A stretch of DNA of 64,000 nt from an uncultured Bacteroidia bacterium (GCA_902774365.1 CACYHX010000005.1:1-64000); one strand, 5' to 3'. Positions 25,777 through 35,200 are shown, counted from the first letter of the stretch. The notes: generated by a model from the letters alone, not told the origin. Numbers and translations: made by a program.

Positions 25777-28077
25777 ATGAAAAAACTACTTCTCTTAATA
25801 TTACTGGCATTCGCTTTTTCAGCATGTCAACAAGTTGAAAAGCCCAACGTCGTTGCGCAACTCCTCAACCAAGGCTGGACGCTCACGGGCGACACCTTAG
25901 ATATTAATATGCAGGTCGATGTGCCCTCGGTGGTGCAGCAGAGCCTCTATGACAACGGCCTGATACCGCATCCTTATCTCGGCACGGTGGAAAACCAGTT
26001 GCTTTGGATTTCAGACCACCCTTGGGACTACACTTTGCGTTTCAATGCAGACAAGGATTTGCTTGGAAAAGAGAATATTGAATTGGAATTTGAAGGCATT
26101 GATACATACGCCGAAGTGAAATTGAACGGCGAAAAACTCTTCTTTGCTGACAACCAATTCCGCGTTTGGAAACACGAGGTGAAAGACTTGTTGAAAAAGA
26201 AAGACAACCTTTTGGAGGTGCATTTCCTTCGTTATGACAGCACACAATTGGCTTTGTATGAGCAACATCAGCCTCGATTGCCCGAGAAATACGCCGTTTC
26301 GCGCAAGGCACCTTACCAACATGGTTGGGACTGGGCACCGAAGTACAAGAATGTGGGCATTTGGAAACGGGTGGAACTGATCGGTTGGTCGGATGCGAAA
26401 TTGCAAAACGCATATATTGTCACAGAAAACATTGATAACGAGAAGGCTACGATGCGTTTGTGTCTTGATGTGGAAAGCAAGGCTGAAGGAAATTACGTGG
26501 CGGAAATCTATGTCAATGGTGAGAAAAACAGCCAGAAAACCATACACCTTAATGGCGGCACCCAAAATGAGATCCTGAACTTTGAAATTGAAAACCCAGA
26601 ATTGTGGTGGCCCAACGAGATGGGCGAACAACCGCTTTATGTCTTTGGTGTTCTCCTAAAAGACGGGGATAAGGTTTTGGATTTCAAGAAAATATGGTCT
26701 GGTATTAAAACCTTCGAGATGGTCGATGAGCCTGACAGCATCGGTCGGGCGTTCTATTTCAAGGTGAACGGTGTGCCATTCTATGCCAAAGGTGCCAACT
26801 ACATTCCCGAGGAGATGATTGAGACCTGGAATGATGTTGACCATACGATTCAACTCTTGGAGCAAGCCAAAGATGCTCATTTCAATATGTTGCGCGTGTG
26901 GGGCGGCGGCATTTATCCCTCTGACGACTTTTTCACGCTTTGCGACAAATATGGCATCTTGGTTTGGGAGGATTTTATGTATGCCGGCACGATGTATCCC
27001 TACGACGAGGCTTTCCTCGAAAATGCCCGAATCGAGGCGGAGGAGCAGGTGAAACGCTTGGCTTCGCATCCGTCTTTGGCCTTGTGGTGTGGTGGCAACG
27101 AGATTTCGGAGGGCTACTACAACTGGGGCTGGCAGCAGTCACTGGGCTGGAGCGAGGAAGACGACAAAGCCATCAAAGCAGGCTATGATAGATTGTTTGA
27201 AAACATCCTGCCTCAAGCCGTTGCGCAATTTGACGGCACGCGACCTTATTGGCCTAGCTCGCCCTCGAAAGGCTGGGGCCGTCCCGAGAGTCTGACCGAA
27301 GGCGACGTGCATTATTGGGGCGTTTGGTGGGGCGAGCAGCCTTATGAGATGTATCGTGAGAAGGTGGGCCGCTTCAACAGCGAGTACGGCTACCAAAGCT
27401 ATCCCGATTATTCGACTTTGCTGAAGATGGCAGAGGGCGAGGAACTGAGCAAGGATGCCGAGGTGATTGCTGCGCACCAAAAACACGCCCGTGGCACCCG
27501 ACAAATCGACGATTTCATCCAACGGTATTATCCCGATGCTCAGCCCAAGGACTTTGAAGAATATGTGCATTTGAGCCAACTCTCGCAGGCCTACGGCATG
27601 GAGATAGCGATTGAGGCACATCGAACGGCGAAGCCTTACAACATGGGCACGCTCTATTGGCAGCTCAACGACGCCTGGCCTGTGACTTCGTGGTCGTCCA
27701 TCGACTATTATGGCAATCCCAAGGTGCTGCAAGAAAGACTTAAAACACTCTATGCGCCCGTGCTTTTGAGTCTCGACAGGAAAGACTACGGCGTTTTCGT
27801 CACGTCCGATTTGCTTCGCGACATTGATGGCACGCTGACGGTCAAAGTGTGCGACCTTGAAGACCTCAAATTAGATGAACTCGAAGATCATCCTCTGTTT
27901 GAGCAAAAAGTTAAGGTGAAGTTGGAGGCCAACGAGAACAGGAAATATGTCGTGGAAGGCCTAAGCGAATGTTTGTCTAAAGTGGACTTGCAGAAGGTTT
28001 ACGTGAAGCTTGAATTGACCGAGGGTGACACGCTTATCGCCGAACGCCAATGCTATTTTTCAGCTTTTTTTGAATGA
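25777..28077 (+). CDS. Lipoprotein beta-mannosidase, GH2
   Basis: A 766-residue glycoside hydrolase. The lipoprotein signal has the lipobox FSAC with Cys17, so it is probably anchored in the inner or outer membrane facing the periplasm. A GH2 sugar-binding domain (about 25-190), an Ig-like domain (about 195-310) and a TIM barrel follow. The acid/base is Glu442 (WCGGNEISEG) and the nucleophile Glu536 (RFNSEYGYQ). KYAVSRKAPYQHGWDW matches the mannosidase subtype. It is shorter than the typical 820-880 residues because the C-terminal Ig domain is reduced. It removes beta-mannose, for example from the Man-beta-GlcNAc unit of N-glycans. It lies 2 bases after cutC. Confidence 0.9.
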   Translation: MKKLLLLILLAFAFSACQQVEKPNVVAQLLNQGWTLTGDTLDINMQVDVPSVVQQSLYDNGLIPHPYLGTVENQLLWISDHPWDYTLRFNADKDLLGKENIELEFEGIDTYAEVKLNGEKLFFADNQFRVWKHEVKDLLKKKDNLLEVHFLRYDSTQLALYEQHQPRLPEKYAVSRKAPYQHGWDWAPKYKNVGIWKRVELIGWSDAKLQNAYIVTENIDNEKATMRLCLDVESKAEGNYVAEIYVNGEKNSQKTIHLNGGTQNEILNFEIENPELWWPNEMGEQPLYVFGVLLKDGDKVLDFKKIWSGIKTFEMVDEPDSIGRAFYFKVNGVPFYAKGANYIPEEMIETWNDVDHTIQLLEQAKDAHFNMLRVWGGGIYPSDDFFTLCDKYGILVWEDFMYAGTMYPYDEAFLENARIEAEEQVKRLASHPSLALWCGGNEISEGYYNWGWQQSLGWSEEDDKAIKAGYDRLFENILPQAVAQFDGTRPYWPSSPSKGWGRPESLTEGDVHYWGVWWGEQPYEMYREKVGRFNSEYGYQSYPDYSTLLKMAEGEELSKDAEVIAAHQKHARGTRQIDDFIQRYYPDAQPKDFEEYVHLSQLSQAYGMEIAIEAHRTAKPYNMGTLYWQLNDAWPVTSWSSIDYYGNPKVLQERLKTLYAPVLLSLDRKDYGVFVTSDLLRDIDGTLTVKVCDLEDLKLDELEDHPLFEQKVKVKLEANENRKYVVEGLSECLSKVDLQKVYVKLELTEGDTLIAERQCYFSAFFE

Positions 28078-28081
28078 AGGA

Positions 28082-28110
28082 TGTAACTTTTTTGTTGTTT
28101 CTCCGTATTA
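28082..28110 (+). promoter_or_regulatory. Putative ECF sigma-factor promoter of the GIN/beta-barrel gene
   Basis: TGTAACTTTTT (28082-28092), five bases, then TTTCTCCGTA (28098-28107). The same two blocks with the same spacing occur on the minus strand before the ECF sigma gene (31160-31185). The GTAAC and CCGTA cores are 15 bases apart, consistent with ECF -35/-10 elements. The start codon is 51 bases past the CCGTA block. Confidence 0.6.
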
Positions 28111-28158
28111 TGGTTGTTGACACAAAGGGAAACACATTCATTAAAAACACCAATAAAA

Positions 28159-29613
28159 ATGAAAACAAGATTATTTTTTGCAGCCTTGTTGCTGCTGGCT
28201 TTCGGAAGCGTGAAGGCACAAGACACGATTACGGTCCCGGTAAAGGTGGACACTACCATCCAGGTCATTACGCCCGATATGTCCCAATTTAATGAGATCA
28301 TGCGCGCGTTGGGCACTAACCTTCAACAACTTTCCGACTCCGTGGATTGGGAGAAATTTGAACGCGACATGGAGCAATGGGGCAAGGAAATGGAACAATG
28401 GGGCCGAAAGATGGAGCAGTGGGGCGAACAGTTTGAGAATAAGTTTGATAAACTATATGGCAATCCATCTTCGAAGAAAGAGGAACCCCAAGTCCATGCT
28501 ATCGTTGTGGAAGGCTCGGGCGACGTGCGTGTCCAACAGAGTCAAGGGGATTTTTCGCTTTCGCGCGGCAGCGAAACGACCACCCACCACTATGTGAGAG
28601 ATGGCGTTTTGACGATGGGAGGTTCAGGCGATTATGAGGTCGTCATGCCCCAACTCGATGAAGTCATCATGCGCTCGTCGGGCGATGTGTTAGGCAGAGG
28701 TCTGATTAAGGGCAAGAACCTCAACCTCGTCGTGTTAGGTTCCGGCGACCTAAAGATGAATGTGGACTACGACACCATCCGTGTTCGGATAAATGGCTCG
28801 GGCGATGTCACGCTTATGGGAAACTGTAAGGTGCTGTATGCGGACTTGACTGGCTCAGGCGACTTGAGAATCATTGAGTTGAACACTGACCAAACCTATA
28901 CCAACGCCACTGGTTCGGGCAACGTGCTGGTGAACAAGTATGGCAAAGTCATTTCATACCAATACCAACGGGAGCAACGCTCAGGCAAGCAAAGCCGTCT
29001 CCTCAACCCGCATTGGCAAGGTTTGGAGGCTGGCTTGAATATGCTTATTGACCCATTTGCTGCGAATGTCTATACTGGTCCTAACGAATCAATGGCCATC
29101 CGCCCGTTGCGCAGTTGGTATTTCGGTTTCAACCTCGCGGATATTGGTATCGCTTTCGACCGCAAGAAAAAGGTGGGTATGTTTACGGGCATCGGCCTCG
29201 GCTGGAACAACTACAGCTGGAAAAACCATGTCGCAATGACGGTGGAAGACGGCGAGTTAATCAACGAACTACTGCCTGACGAGCGTCCTGTGAAGAACAG
29301 CAAGTTCGGCCTGCTCTACGTCCAGGTCCCGCTGATGATAGAAGTACGCCCCACACGCCATCTCTATATCGACTTCGGCGTTACGGGTGGCATCCGTGTC
29401 GCTGCATGGAGTCGTATCAAGTATTGCGATGGCGAAAACAGGAAGACCTATTCGAACTATCTGACGAACCTGTTCAAGTGCGATGCATCGCTGCGCGTTG
29501 GTGGCGATAACTTGGGATTTTTTGTCAGCTACGCTCTCGTCCCCACCTTTGTCAAGGGGCATGATGCGGCCAAGGCCCATCCGCTCATGCTGGGGCTTAG
29601 CATCAATCTCTGA
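28159..29613 (+). CDS. GIN-domain (DUF2807) protein with outer-membrane beta-barrel
   Basis: A 484-residue exported protein with a signal peptide (1-20). Three exact heptads MEQWG-xx at 71, 78 and 85 are preceded by a degenerate one and form a short coiled coil. A GIN/DUF2807 beta-helix domain (about 113-265) has GSGD-type turns at 119, 155, 173, 194, 213, 232 and 252, roughly one per 19 residues. A C-terminal region (about 285-484) resembles a porin-like outer-membrane barrel and ends LGLSINL. DUF2807 proteins are thought to be surface or periplasmic adhesin-like heads; no activity is known. It lies next to the ECF sigma/anti-sigma genes and shares their promoter type, so it is probably their target. 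The ATG at 28159 is chosen over an upstream TTG. Confidence 0.8.
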   Translation: MKTRLFFAALLLLAFGSVKAQDTITVPVKVDTTIQVITPDMSQFNEIMRALGTNLQQLSDSVDWEKFERDMEQWGKEMEQWGRKMEQWGEQFENKFDKLYGNPSSKKEEPQVHAIVVEGSGDVRVQQSQGDFSLSRGSETTTHHYVRDGVLTMGGSGDYEVVMPQLDEVIMRSSGDVLGRGLIKGKNLNLVVLGSGDLKMNVDYDTIRVRINGSGDVTLMGNCKVLYADLTGSGDLRIIELNTDQTYTNATGSGNVLVNKYGKVISYQYQREQRSGKQSRLLNPHWQGLEAGLNMLIDPFAANVYTGPNESMAIRPLRSWYFGFNLADIGIAFDRKKKVGMFTGIGLGWNNYSWKNHVAMTVEDGELINELLPDERPVKNSKFGLLYVQVPLMIEVRPTRHLYIDFGVTGGIRVAAWSRIKYCDGENRKTYSNYLTNLFKCDASLRVGGDNLGFFVSYALVPTFVKGHDAAKAHPLMLGLSINL

Positions 29614-29636
29614 TTTTTTTAGTGCGTGTTTTGAGT

Positions 29637-29724
29637 CGCTTTGCGTCATTGCGAGGAGGAATGACGAAGCAATCCAGAGTGATGGTTCCCTGGACTGCTT
29701 CGTTCCTCGCAGTGACGCGAAGCG
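29637..29724. repeat. Inverted-repeat intergenic element, copy A (full hairpin)
   Basis: A 41-base arm (29637-29677) beginning CGCTTTGCGTCATTGCGAGG and ending AAGCAATCCAG is followed by 12 bases and a partly deleted inverse arm (29690-29724) beginning CTGGACTGCTTCG. The transcript would fold into a long hairpin between two convergent genes, where it may end transcription from both sides. Related copies lie at 43883-43917 and 59601-59641. Confidence 0.8.
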
Positions 29725-29799
29725 TGTTGGCGCAAAGCGACTACAACTTCATTTTATTCTGCGATTTCTGCGTGCCTAATTCTTTCCGCGTGCCACAAT

Positions 29800-30633
29800 T
29801 CACTCCCCTCGTTTCTCCTGCCAGTATTCCTTGGCTTCTTCGAATTGCTCCTCCGCACGGTAATACGTTGCCAATGCAGCATCGGCAGAGGCCTTCTTGA
29901 TGCCTTTTTTGGCTAAGTGAAGTCCCGCATTGATGAGGTCGCCGATGCTTGCATGTCGTCCCTCGGTCATCCGATAGATGCCTCTCCCGATGAACGAAGT
30001 GGGCATCTCTTCTTCAAATGCCGACTCAAAGGCAAGTCGGGCCATAGTTGACTCGCTCTCCAACCGATAACGCAACAGCTCAATATCGGACGCATGGGCA
30101 AAATCGGACGTTTCAAAAGCAGCGATCTCTTGTGCTTTCATGGGCGACAAAGCTGCAATAGCATCTTCTTTCATTCTTGTCGGCTGGCTTTTGGCCTCTT
30201 TCTTTTCGCTTTGGCTTTCGGTGAACGATACCATCCTTTTGGGCACAATTCGTAATGGGTCTTCCGTGACGGTTAGCTGTGAGTGGATTGGCTTCAGTTC
30301 GGCTATCTGCTCCACCTTGGGCAATGACTTCTCAGGCCAAAGCCCGATGGTGAGAAGTAAGCCTGCGGCAGCGGCAGCCGAGGCGATTTTGACATAGAGG
30401 GGGATAATAGCGTTCTTGTGTCGGCCCTTCGACAAGCTCAGGGACCTTAACTCTGACTTGTTTTGATAGACGATTTGAGGAGCCTCCAGATGTGGCAGCC
30501 CTTCGGTGAGTTCGGTCCAGTCCAAGCCATGGGCGGCAACGAATTGTTTCAGTTGCTCCGTTTCGTCGGCGCTGAGGTTGCCGTCGAGGTAGTCGATGAG
30601 ATAGGCTTCGTAATTGTCGGTTGTGATGTTCAT
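29800..30633 (-). CDS. Probable anti-sigma factor with one membrane helix
   Basis: A 277-residue protein. A cytoplasmic N-terminal part (1-75) is followed by a single Ala/Leu-rich transmembrane helix (about 78-99), and a C-terminal region rich in Glu, Ala and Lys ends with a helical pair resembling a TPR (about 225-277). Its start overlaps the stop of the ECF sigma gene by 4 bases, the usual layout for a cognate anti-sigma factor, and that context is the main evidence. No zinc-binding HxxxCxxC (ZAS) motif is present. Residues 63-71 (RSLSLSKGR) are encoded by an inserted intergenic-type repeat (30425-30446). Confidence 0.72.
   Translation of the reverse strand: MNITTDNYEAYLIDYLDGNLSADETEQLKQFVAAHGLDWTELTEGLPHLEAPQIVYQNKSELRSLSLSKGRHKNAIIPLYVKIASAAAAAGLLLTIGLWPEKSLPKVEQIAELKPIHSQLTVTEDPLRIVPKRMVSFTESQSEKKEAKSQPTRMKEDAIAALSPMKAQEIAAFETSDFAHASDIELLRYRLESESTMARLAFESAFEEEMPTSFIGRGIYRMTEGRHASIGDLINAGLHLAKKGIKKASADAALATYYRAEEQFEEAKEYWQEKRGE
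30425..30446. repeat. Dispersed 19-base repeat inside a coding region
   Basis: CCCTTCGACAAGCTCAGGG followed by ACC is a well-known dispersed bacterial repeat motif, normally intergenic. Here it is read in frame by the anti-sigma gene as RSLSLSKGR, just before the membrane helix. Confidence 0.7.
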
Positions 30634-31127
30634 GGCTCTATGTCGATTAGGTTGTCGATGCTTTTCAGTTTGTTTTTCAGTGCGGTGCGGGCGCGAAAGA
30701 TGTTGATTTTCACCTGCGCCTCACTCATCCCCGTGATGTCGCCGATTTCCTGGTAGCTGTAGCCCTCGTAGTCGCGCAAGAGCAAGGCATGACGCTGCGA
30801 CTCGGGCAAGGTGTCTAAGGCCTTGTGCAGAATGTCGTTGACATCAGGGTAGGGGATGCCTTTGGGGTCGGTGAGGGCCGCAAGGTCGTTGAGGTCGCTG
30901 GTCTGCATCCGTTGCCTGACTTCGTCAACCATGGCGTGGTGGGCGGTGGTGAAGAGGTAGGATTTCGCCTTGGCAAAGTCTACCGTCTTGCGCTTCTCCC
31001 AGACACGAGCAAAGCTCTCCTGCACCACGTCCTCGGCCTGCTCGCGGTTGCGGAGGCTCGAGAACGCGAAGCGGAAGAGCCTGTCGGCATATTGCTCCAC
31101 GCATTGGTTGAATTGTTCCGCGTTCAC
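30630..31127 (-). CDS. ECF-type RNA polymerase sigma factor
   Basis: A 165-residue sigma-70 family protein with region 2 at about 8-75 (YADRLFRFAFSSLRN, DVVQESFARVWE) and region 4 at about 108-160 (LPESQRHALLLRDYEGYSYQEIGDITGMSEAQVKINIFRAR). No region 3 or long extension is present, as in ECF sigmas. The start is a GTG; the next in-frame ATG would remove most of region 2. It overlaps the anti-sigma gene by 4 bases. A matching ECF-like promoter lies 33 bases upstream, which suggests autoregulation. Confidence 0.92.
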   Translation of the reverse strand: MNAEQFNQCVEQYADRLFRFAFSSLRNREQAEDVVQESFARVWEKRKTVDFAKAKSYLFTTAHHAMVDEVRQRMQTSDLNDLAALTDPKGIPYPDVNDILHKALDTLPESQRHALLLRDYEGYSYQEIGDITGMSEAQVKINIFRARTALKNKLKSIDNLIDIEP

Positions 31128-31159
31128 GGATTGTTTTTCTGTTTGACTTATGTATGTAT

Positions 31160-31185
31160 TACGGAGAAATGCGGAAAAAGTTACA
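31160..31185 (-). promoter_or_regulatory. Putative autoregulated ECF promoter of the sigma/anti-sigma operon
   Basis: On the minus strand TGTAACTTTTT, five bases, then TTTCTCCGTA, identical in both blocks and in spacing to the sequence before the GIN/beta-barrel gene. The CCGTA block ends 33 bases upstream of the GTG start. Confidence 0.6.
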
Positions 31186-31200
31186 CTAGGATAAAAAACA

Positions 31201-31232
31201 ATTCAACATTAAACAATCAACACTTCAACAAT
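31201..31232 (+). repeat. A/C-rich intergenic repeat upstream of lgt
   Basis: A CAAT/CAAC-rich stretch (TTCAACATTAAACAATCAAC and following) resembles the stretches before nusA (36234-36270) and nhaD (50980-51027). Here it lies upstream of the -7 box rather than inside the leader. Confidence 0.55.
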
Positions 31233-31238
31233 AATCTT

Positions 31239-31246
31239 TACTTTTG
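31239..31246 (+). promoter_or_regulatory. -7 promoter box for lgt
   Basis: TACTTTTG followed by C matches TAnnTTTG and lies 16 bases upstream of the lgt ATG. Confidence 0.6.
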
Positions 31247-31262
31247 CCGAAAATTTTAGACT

Positions 31263-32177
31263 ATGTTATTGAACTACATCACATGGAACGTCGATCCCGT
31301 GCTGTTTTCCATCGGGAGCCTCTCTGTCCGTTGGTACGGCTTGCTGTGGGCCTTGGGCTTTCTCTTTGGTTACTTCATCATGCGCAAAATCTACCGTCGC
31401 GAGAAGGTCAGCGACGACTGGCTCGACAGGCTGCTGATTTACATGCTGGTGTTCACGGTTTTGGGCGCCCGCTTGGGCCACTGCCTGTTTTATGAGCCGG
31501 CGTATTACCTCTCGCATCCGCTGAAGATGCTGGCCATCTGGGAAGGCGGTCTCGCCAGCCATGGCGGCGCCATCGGCATCCTGTTTTGCCTGTGGCTGTA
31601 TGTGCGCAATTACAACAAGTCAACCAAAAAAACGAAAGAAGAGAAGCAAAGCATCAGCTACCTCTGGATCCTCGACCGTATCGTGGTGGCGGTATGCCTC
31701 GTCGGCGCCTTGATTCGTGTGGGCAACGTGATGAACCATGAGATCTATGGCACGCCAACGTCATTTCCATGGGGCTTCGTCTTCTTGCGCGGCGCGGAGC
31801 AGTTTTGCGGCACTGTCGACGACTACACCGCCTGCAACGCGTGGGAGGCGCCTTGTCCCCCGAGCGAGTGGCTGCCTTGCCACCCGACGGGTCTTTACGA
31901 AGCTTTCTTCTGCCTCGTGGCCATGGGCATCCTCTTGTGGATGTACTACAAGCGCGACCTCGGCCACAAGCAGCCTGGCTTGATGTTCGGCACTTTCCTC
32001 GTCATCATCTTTGGCTCGCGCATCTGCATCGAGTTCCTGAAGAATGTCCAAGTCGACTTCGAGCGCAACATGACCTTCGACATGGGGCAGTGGCTTAGTA
32101 TTCCTTTTGTGCTCATCGGTATTGGGATGATTGTTTGGAGCTTCGTGAATAGGAAGAAAGCAGAAAGCCAAGCCTGA
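31263..32177 (+). CDS. lgt: Prolipoprotein diacylglyceryl transferase
   Basis: A 304-residue inner-membrane enzyme that transfers diacylglycerol from phosphatidylglycerol to the lipobox cysteine of prolipoproteins. Seven hydrophobic helices are spread over the length. Family motifs are SVRWYGLLWALGF (about 21-33), GARLGHCLFYEP (about 67-78), and WEGGLASHGGAIG (about 93-105) with the essential His-Gly-Gly. The Lgt signature region (RVGNVMNHEIYGTPT) is near 157-171. A Cys/Pro-rich loop at about 180-205 (four Cys) is an insertion compared with E. coli Lgt. It supplies the many lipoproteins seen in this window. It is monocistronic, with its own promoter and a bidirectional terminator. Confidence 0.96.
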   Translation: MLLNYITWNVDPVLFSIGSLSVRWYGLLWALGFLFGYFIMRKIYRREKVSDDWLDRLLIYMLVFTVLGARLGHCLFYEPAYYLSHPLKMLAIWEGGLASHGGAIGILFCLWLYVRNYNKSTKKTKEEKQSISYLWILDRIVVAVCLVGALIRVGNVMNHEIYGTPTSFPWGFVFLRGAEQFCGTVDDYTACNAWEAPCPPSEWLPCHPTGLYEAFFCLVAMGILLWMYYKRDLGHKQPGLMFGTFLVIIFGSRICIEFLKNVQVDFERNMTFDMGQWLSIPFVLIGIGMIVWSFVNRKKAESQA

Positions 32178-32194
32178 GTTTGTCTTGATAATGC

Positions 32195-32237
32195 AAAAAA
32201 AATCAGCGTCCGGAATCTTCCGAACGCTGATTTTTCG
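32195..32237. terminator. Bidirectional intrinsic terminator between lgt and the DUF2723 gene
   Basis: AAATCAGCGT pairs with ACGCTGATTT (about 32198-32235), and the inner CGGAA/TTCCG extends the stem. A-run and T-run flank the two sides, so it can end transcription from both convergent genes. Confidence 0.85.
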
Positions 32238-32252
32238 TTTAGCGTAGTTGGA

Positions 32253-35200
32253 TTATTCATCCAAATAGTAGCTGCTGAGGAAACCGTTCAACCGGTCGGT
32301 GATCAGCCCTTCCATCTCGGTGCGCTTGTATTTGGTGGCAACCTTTTGGAAATGGTGGAGCAGACTGATGCCTTCTTCCAGGTCTTCATTGTAATACTCC
32401 CTGAACTTCGGCTTCATGTTTCCATAATACTGCACCTTGTCGCTGTAGTTGTTGACCAGCTTCATCATATATTCGTCGCCCTTCAACGTGTCGCCGCAGA
32501 CGTAGTACATCTCGGGGAACTGATAGGTGCGGATTTCGGCGGGGAACTTCTTGTCGGGGAAGAACTCCTGGAACTTGTCCATCACGATGACGGCCGAGTC
32601 GTATTGTTGGTGGTTGACCAAGGCCTGCGCCAAGCGTGAATAGGCCAACTGCGCATATTGGATTTCGCGCACACTCTCACGGTCGGGCACCACGTCGTCT
32701 TGGTTCATGCTGCCCCAGTTGACGATGCCTTCGTTGGCCTTGTTGACCAGCAGGTCATAGCTGCCATCACGATACACGCCGCCACGATAAGCCTTGGAGA
32801 AGTCTTCGGCTTCAACGGGGATGAAACGGTAGGCCAAGCCTTCCATGTGCAGGTACTTGTCGAGGCCCAAAAGCTTCGACATGTCGCTGAACGATGTGAA
32901 ATACACCGGACGCTCCCAGTTGTTGGTGGCCATGAAGTCGAGCAACATGACGCCACTCTTGTAGAGGTAGTTGTCCTGGATGTTCCACGTGATCTCGTCG
33001 ACGATGCGGTCTTGCATGCTCTCGGGCACGATGCCGTTGCGGATGCAGGCTTCCTTGTCGACGGTCAGCTTCACGCTGCGGCACGGTATATAATTATAGG
33101 TGGTGTTCCCATAACGTTTCACGGCCTTGGGGTTGTGGAGGAAGTCGATGACCTGCTTCAGTTCCACTGTCTTGCCCTTGAAGTATTCTTCCTCTTCCAC
33201 AGGCACCTGCTCGTTGATGCCGTTGTCGTATTCCTTCTGGGGTAGTGTCAGCGGGAGCTTCTCGGACTCATATACCTTGCGGCCCATCTGGTGGACGTAC
33301 CAGTAGCCGCTCGACAGCATGTAGTTACACACGCGCACGTCGGTACGGAAGCCTTCCACCTCTTGCACATACCATAAGGGGAAGGTGTCGTTGTCGCCAC
33401 GGGTGAAGATGACCGAGTTGGGCGGCAGCTGAGCGAGGTAGTTGCGAGCCCAGTCGCGGGCCGAGGTCTTTCCCGAACGGTTGTGCTCCTCCCATCCGTT
33501 GGAGGCCAGCACGCAAGGCACGGCGACGAAGCAGAGCAGACCCACCAATACGGTGGTAATCATGCTTTGTTTCTTGGTCAGCTTGTTGATCCAGTCGATG
33601 ATGGCGATGACGCCGAAGCCGATCCAGATGGCGAAGGCATAGAACGAGCCGGCGTAGGAGTAGTCACGCTCACGCGGCTGCTGGGGTGTCTGGTTCAGGT
33701 AGATGATGATGGCCAGGCCCGTCAGGAAGAAGAGCAGGAAAATGATCCAACTCTGCTTCAAGTCGTTCTTGAGCAGCCAGAACAAGCCGATCAAGCCAAG
33801 GATGAGAGGCAGGAAGTAGTATGTCGTACGTCCTGGGTTCTGCATGCAGGCAGGGATGTTGTCCTGGTCGCCGAGGCGGGCGTTGTCGATAAAGCTGATG
33901 CCGCTGAGCCAGTTGCCATGGTCCAGCTCGCCTTGGCTCTCGATGTCGTTCTGCCGGCCTACGAAGTTCCACATGAAGTAGCGCCAATACATCCAGTTGC
34001 ATTGGTAGCTGATGAAGAACTTCATGTTTTGGGCGAACGTGGGCTTGTTGACATTGACCATCTCGCCACGGTAGTTTCTGACGCGCACGGGCGTGCCGGT
34101 GACGACGCCGCGGTCGTTTTTGCGGTAGCTCTCGTACATCTCTGCATGCGAACCTCTCTGAGTACTCCACATACGTGGGAAGATGGTCTTCATCTCGTCG
34201 GGATACTCGGGCAGGCTGCGTTTGTTCTCGTCAGTGATGACGTAACGGCCTTTCTCCTTGTCTTTAACGTAGACAGGCGAGCCGTCCTTGAAGTCGGACA
34301 TCGGCGCGTTGTAGTATGGACCGTAAAGCAAAGGCCAGCTGCCATATTGGTCGCGGTTGATATAGGAAAGCATCGAAAGTGCTTCCTTAGGCTCGTTCTC
34401 GTTGATGGGCGTGTTGGTGTTGGCGCGGATGATCAGCATGAAGAACGAGGAATAGCCGATGAGGATGAACATGAAGGCGAGGATGGCGGTGTTCCAAATG
34501 ACCTTTTTGCGCTTGGCCGTGTACCACAAGCCCCAGATGATGAGGCCGATGATGATGGCGAAATACACGATGGAGCCGAGGTTGAACGGTGCGCCGAGGG
34601 TGTTCACGAAGAACAGCTCCGTCTTGCCCGCCAGGTTGATGATTTGCGGCACGAGGAACATGTTGAGGAACCACAGCAGCACCAATGAGACCACGCCAGC
34701 CAGCAAGAAGCCGCCAAACGAGGTCTTCTTCCACTTCTTGAAATACACCACGTAAACAATGGCGGGCACGCACAGCAAGTTGAGCAGGTGGACGCCGATG
34801 GACAAGCCGACGAGGAACGCGATGAAGATAAACCATCGGTAGCTCTTCGGGTCGTCGGCCACTTGTTCCCATTTCAGGATGGCCCAGAAGGTGACAGCGG
34901 TGAAGAACGACGACATGGCATAGACCTCACCTTCCACGGCGTTGAACCAAAACGACTCGGTGAAGGTGTAAGCCACGGCGCCGATGAATCCGGCCAGCAG
35001 CACACCTATTTTATTAACCCATGGAGCATCTTCGCCTTCTTTCATCCACACTTTACGGGCCATCAGGGTGATGGTCCAGAAAAGGAAGACGATGGTGAGG
35101 CCGCTGCAAATGGCCGACATTACGTTGACCATCATGGCCACCTTGGTGACGTCGCCACCGGCAAAGAGCGTGAAGAAACGTCCAATCATCTGGAACAAAG

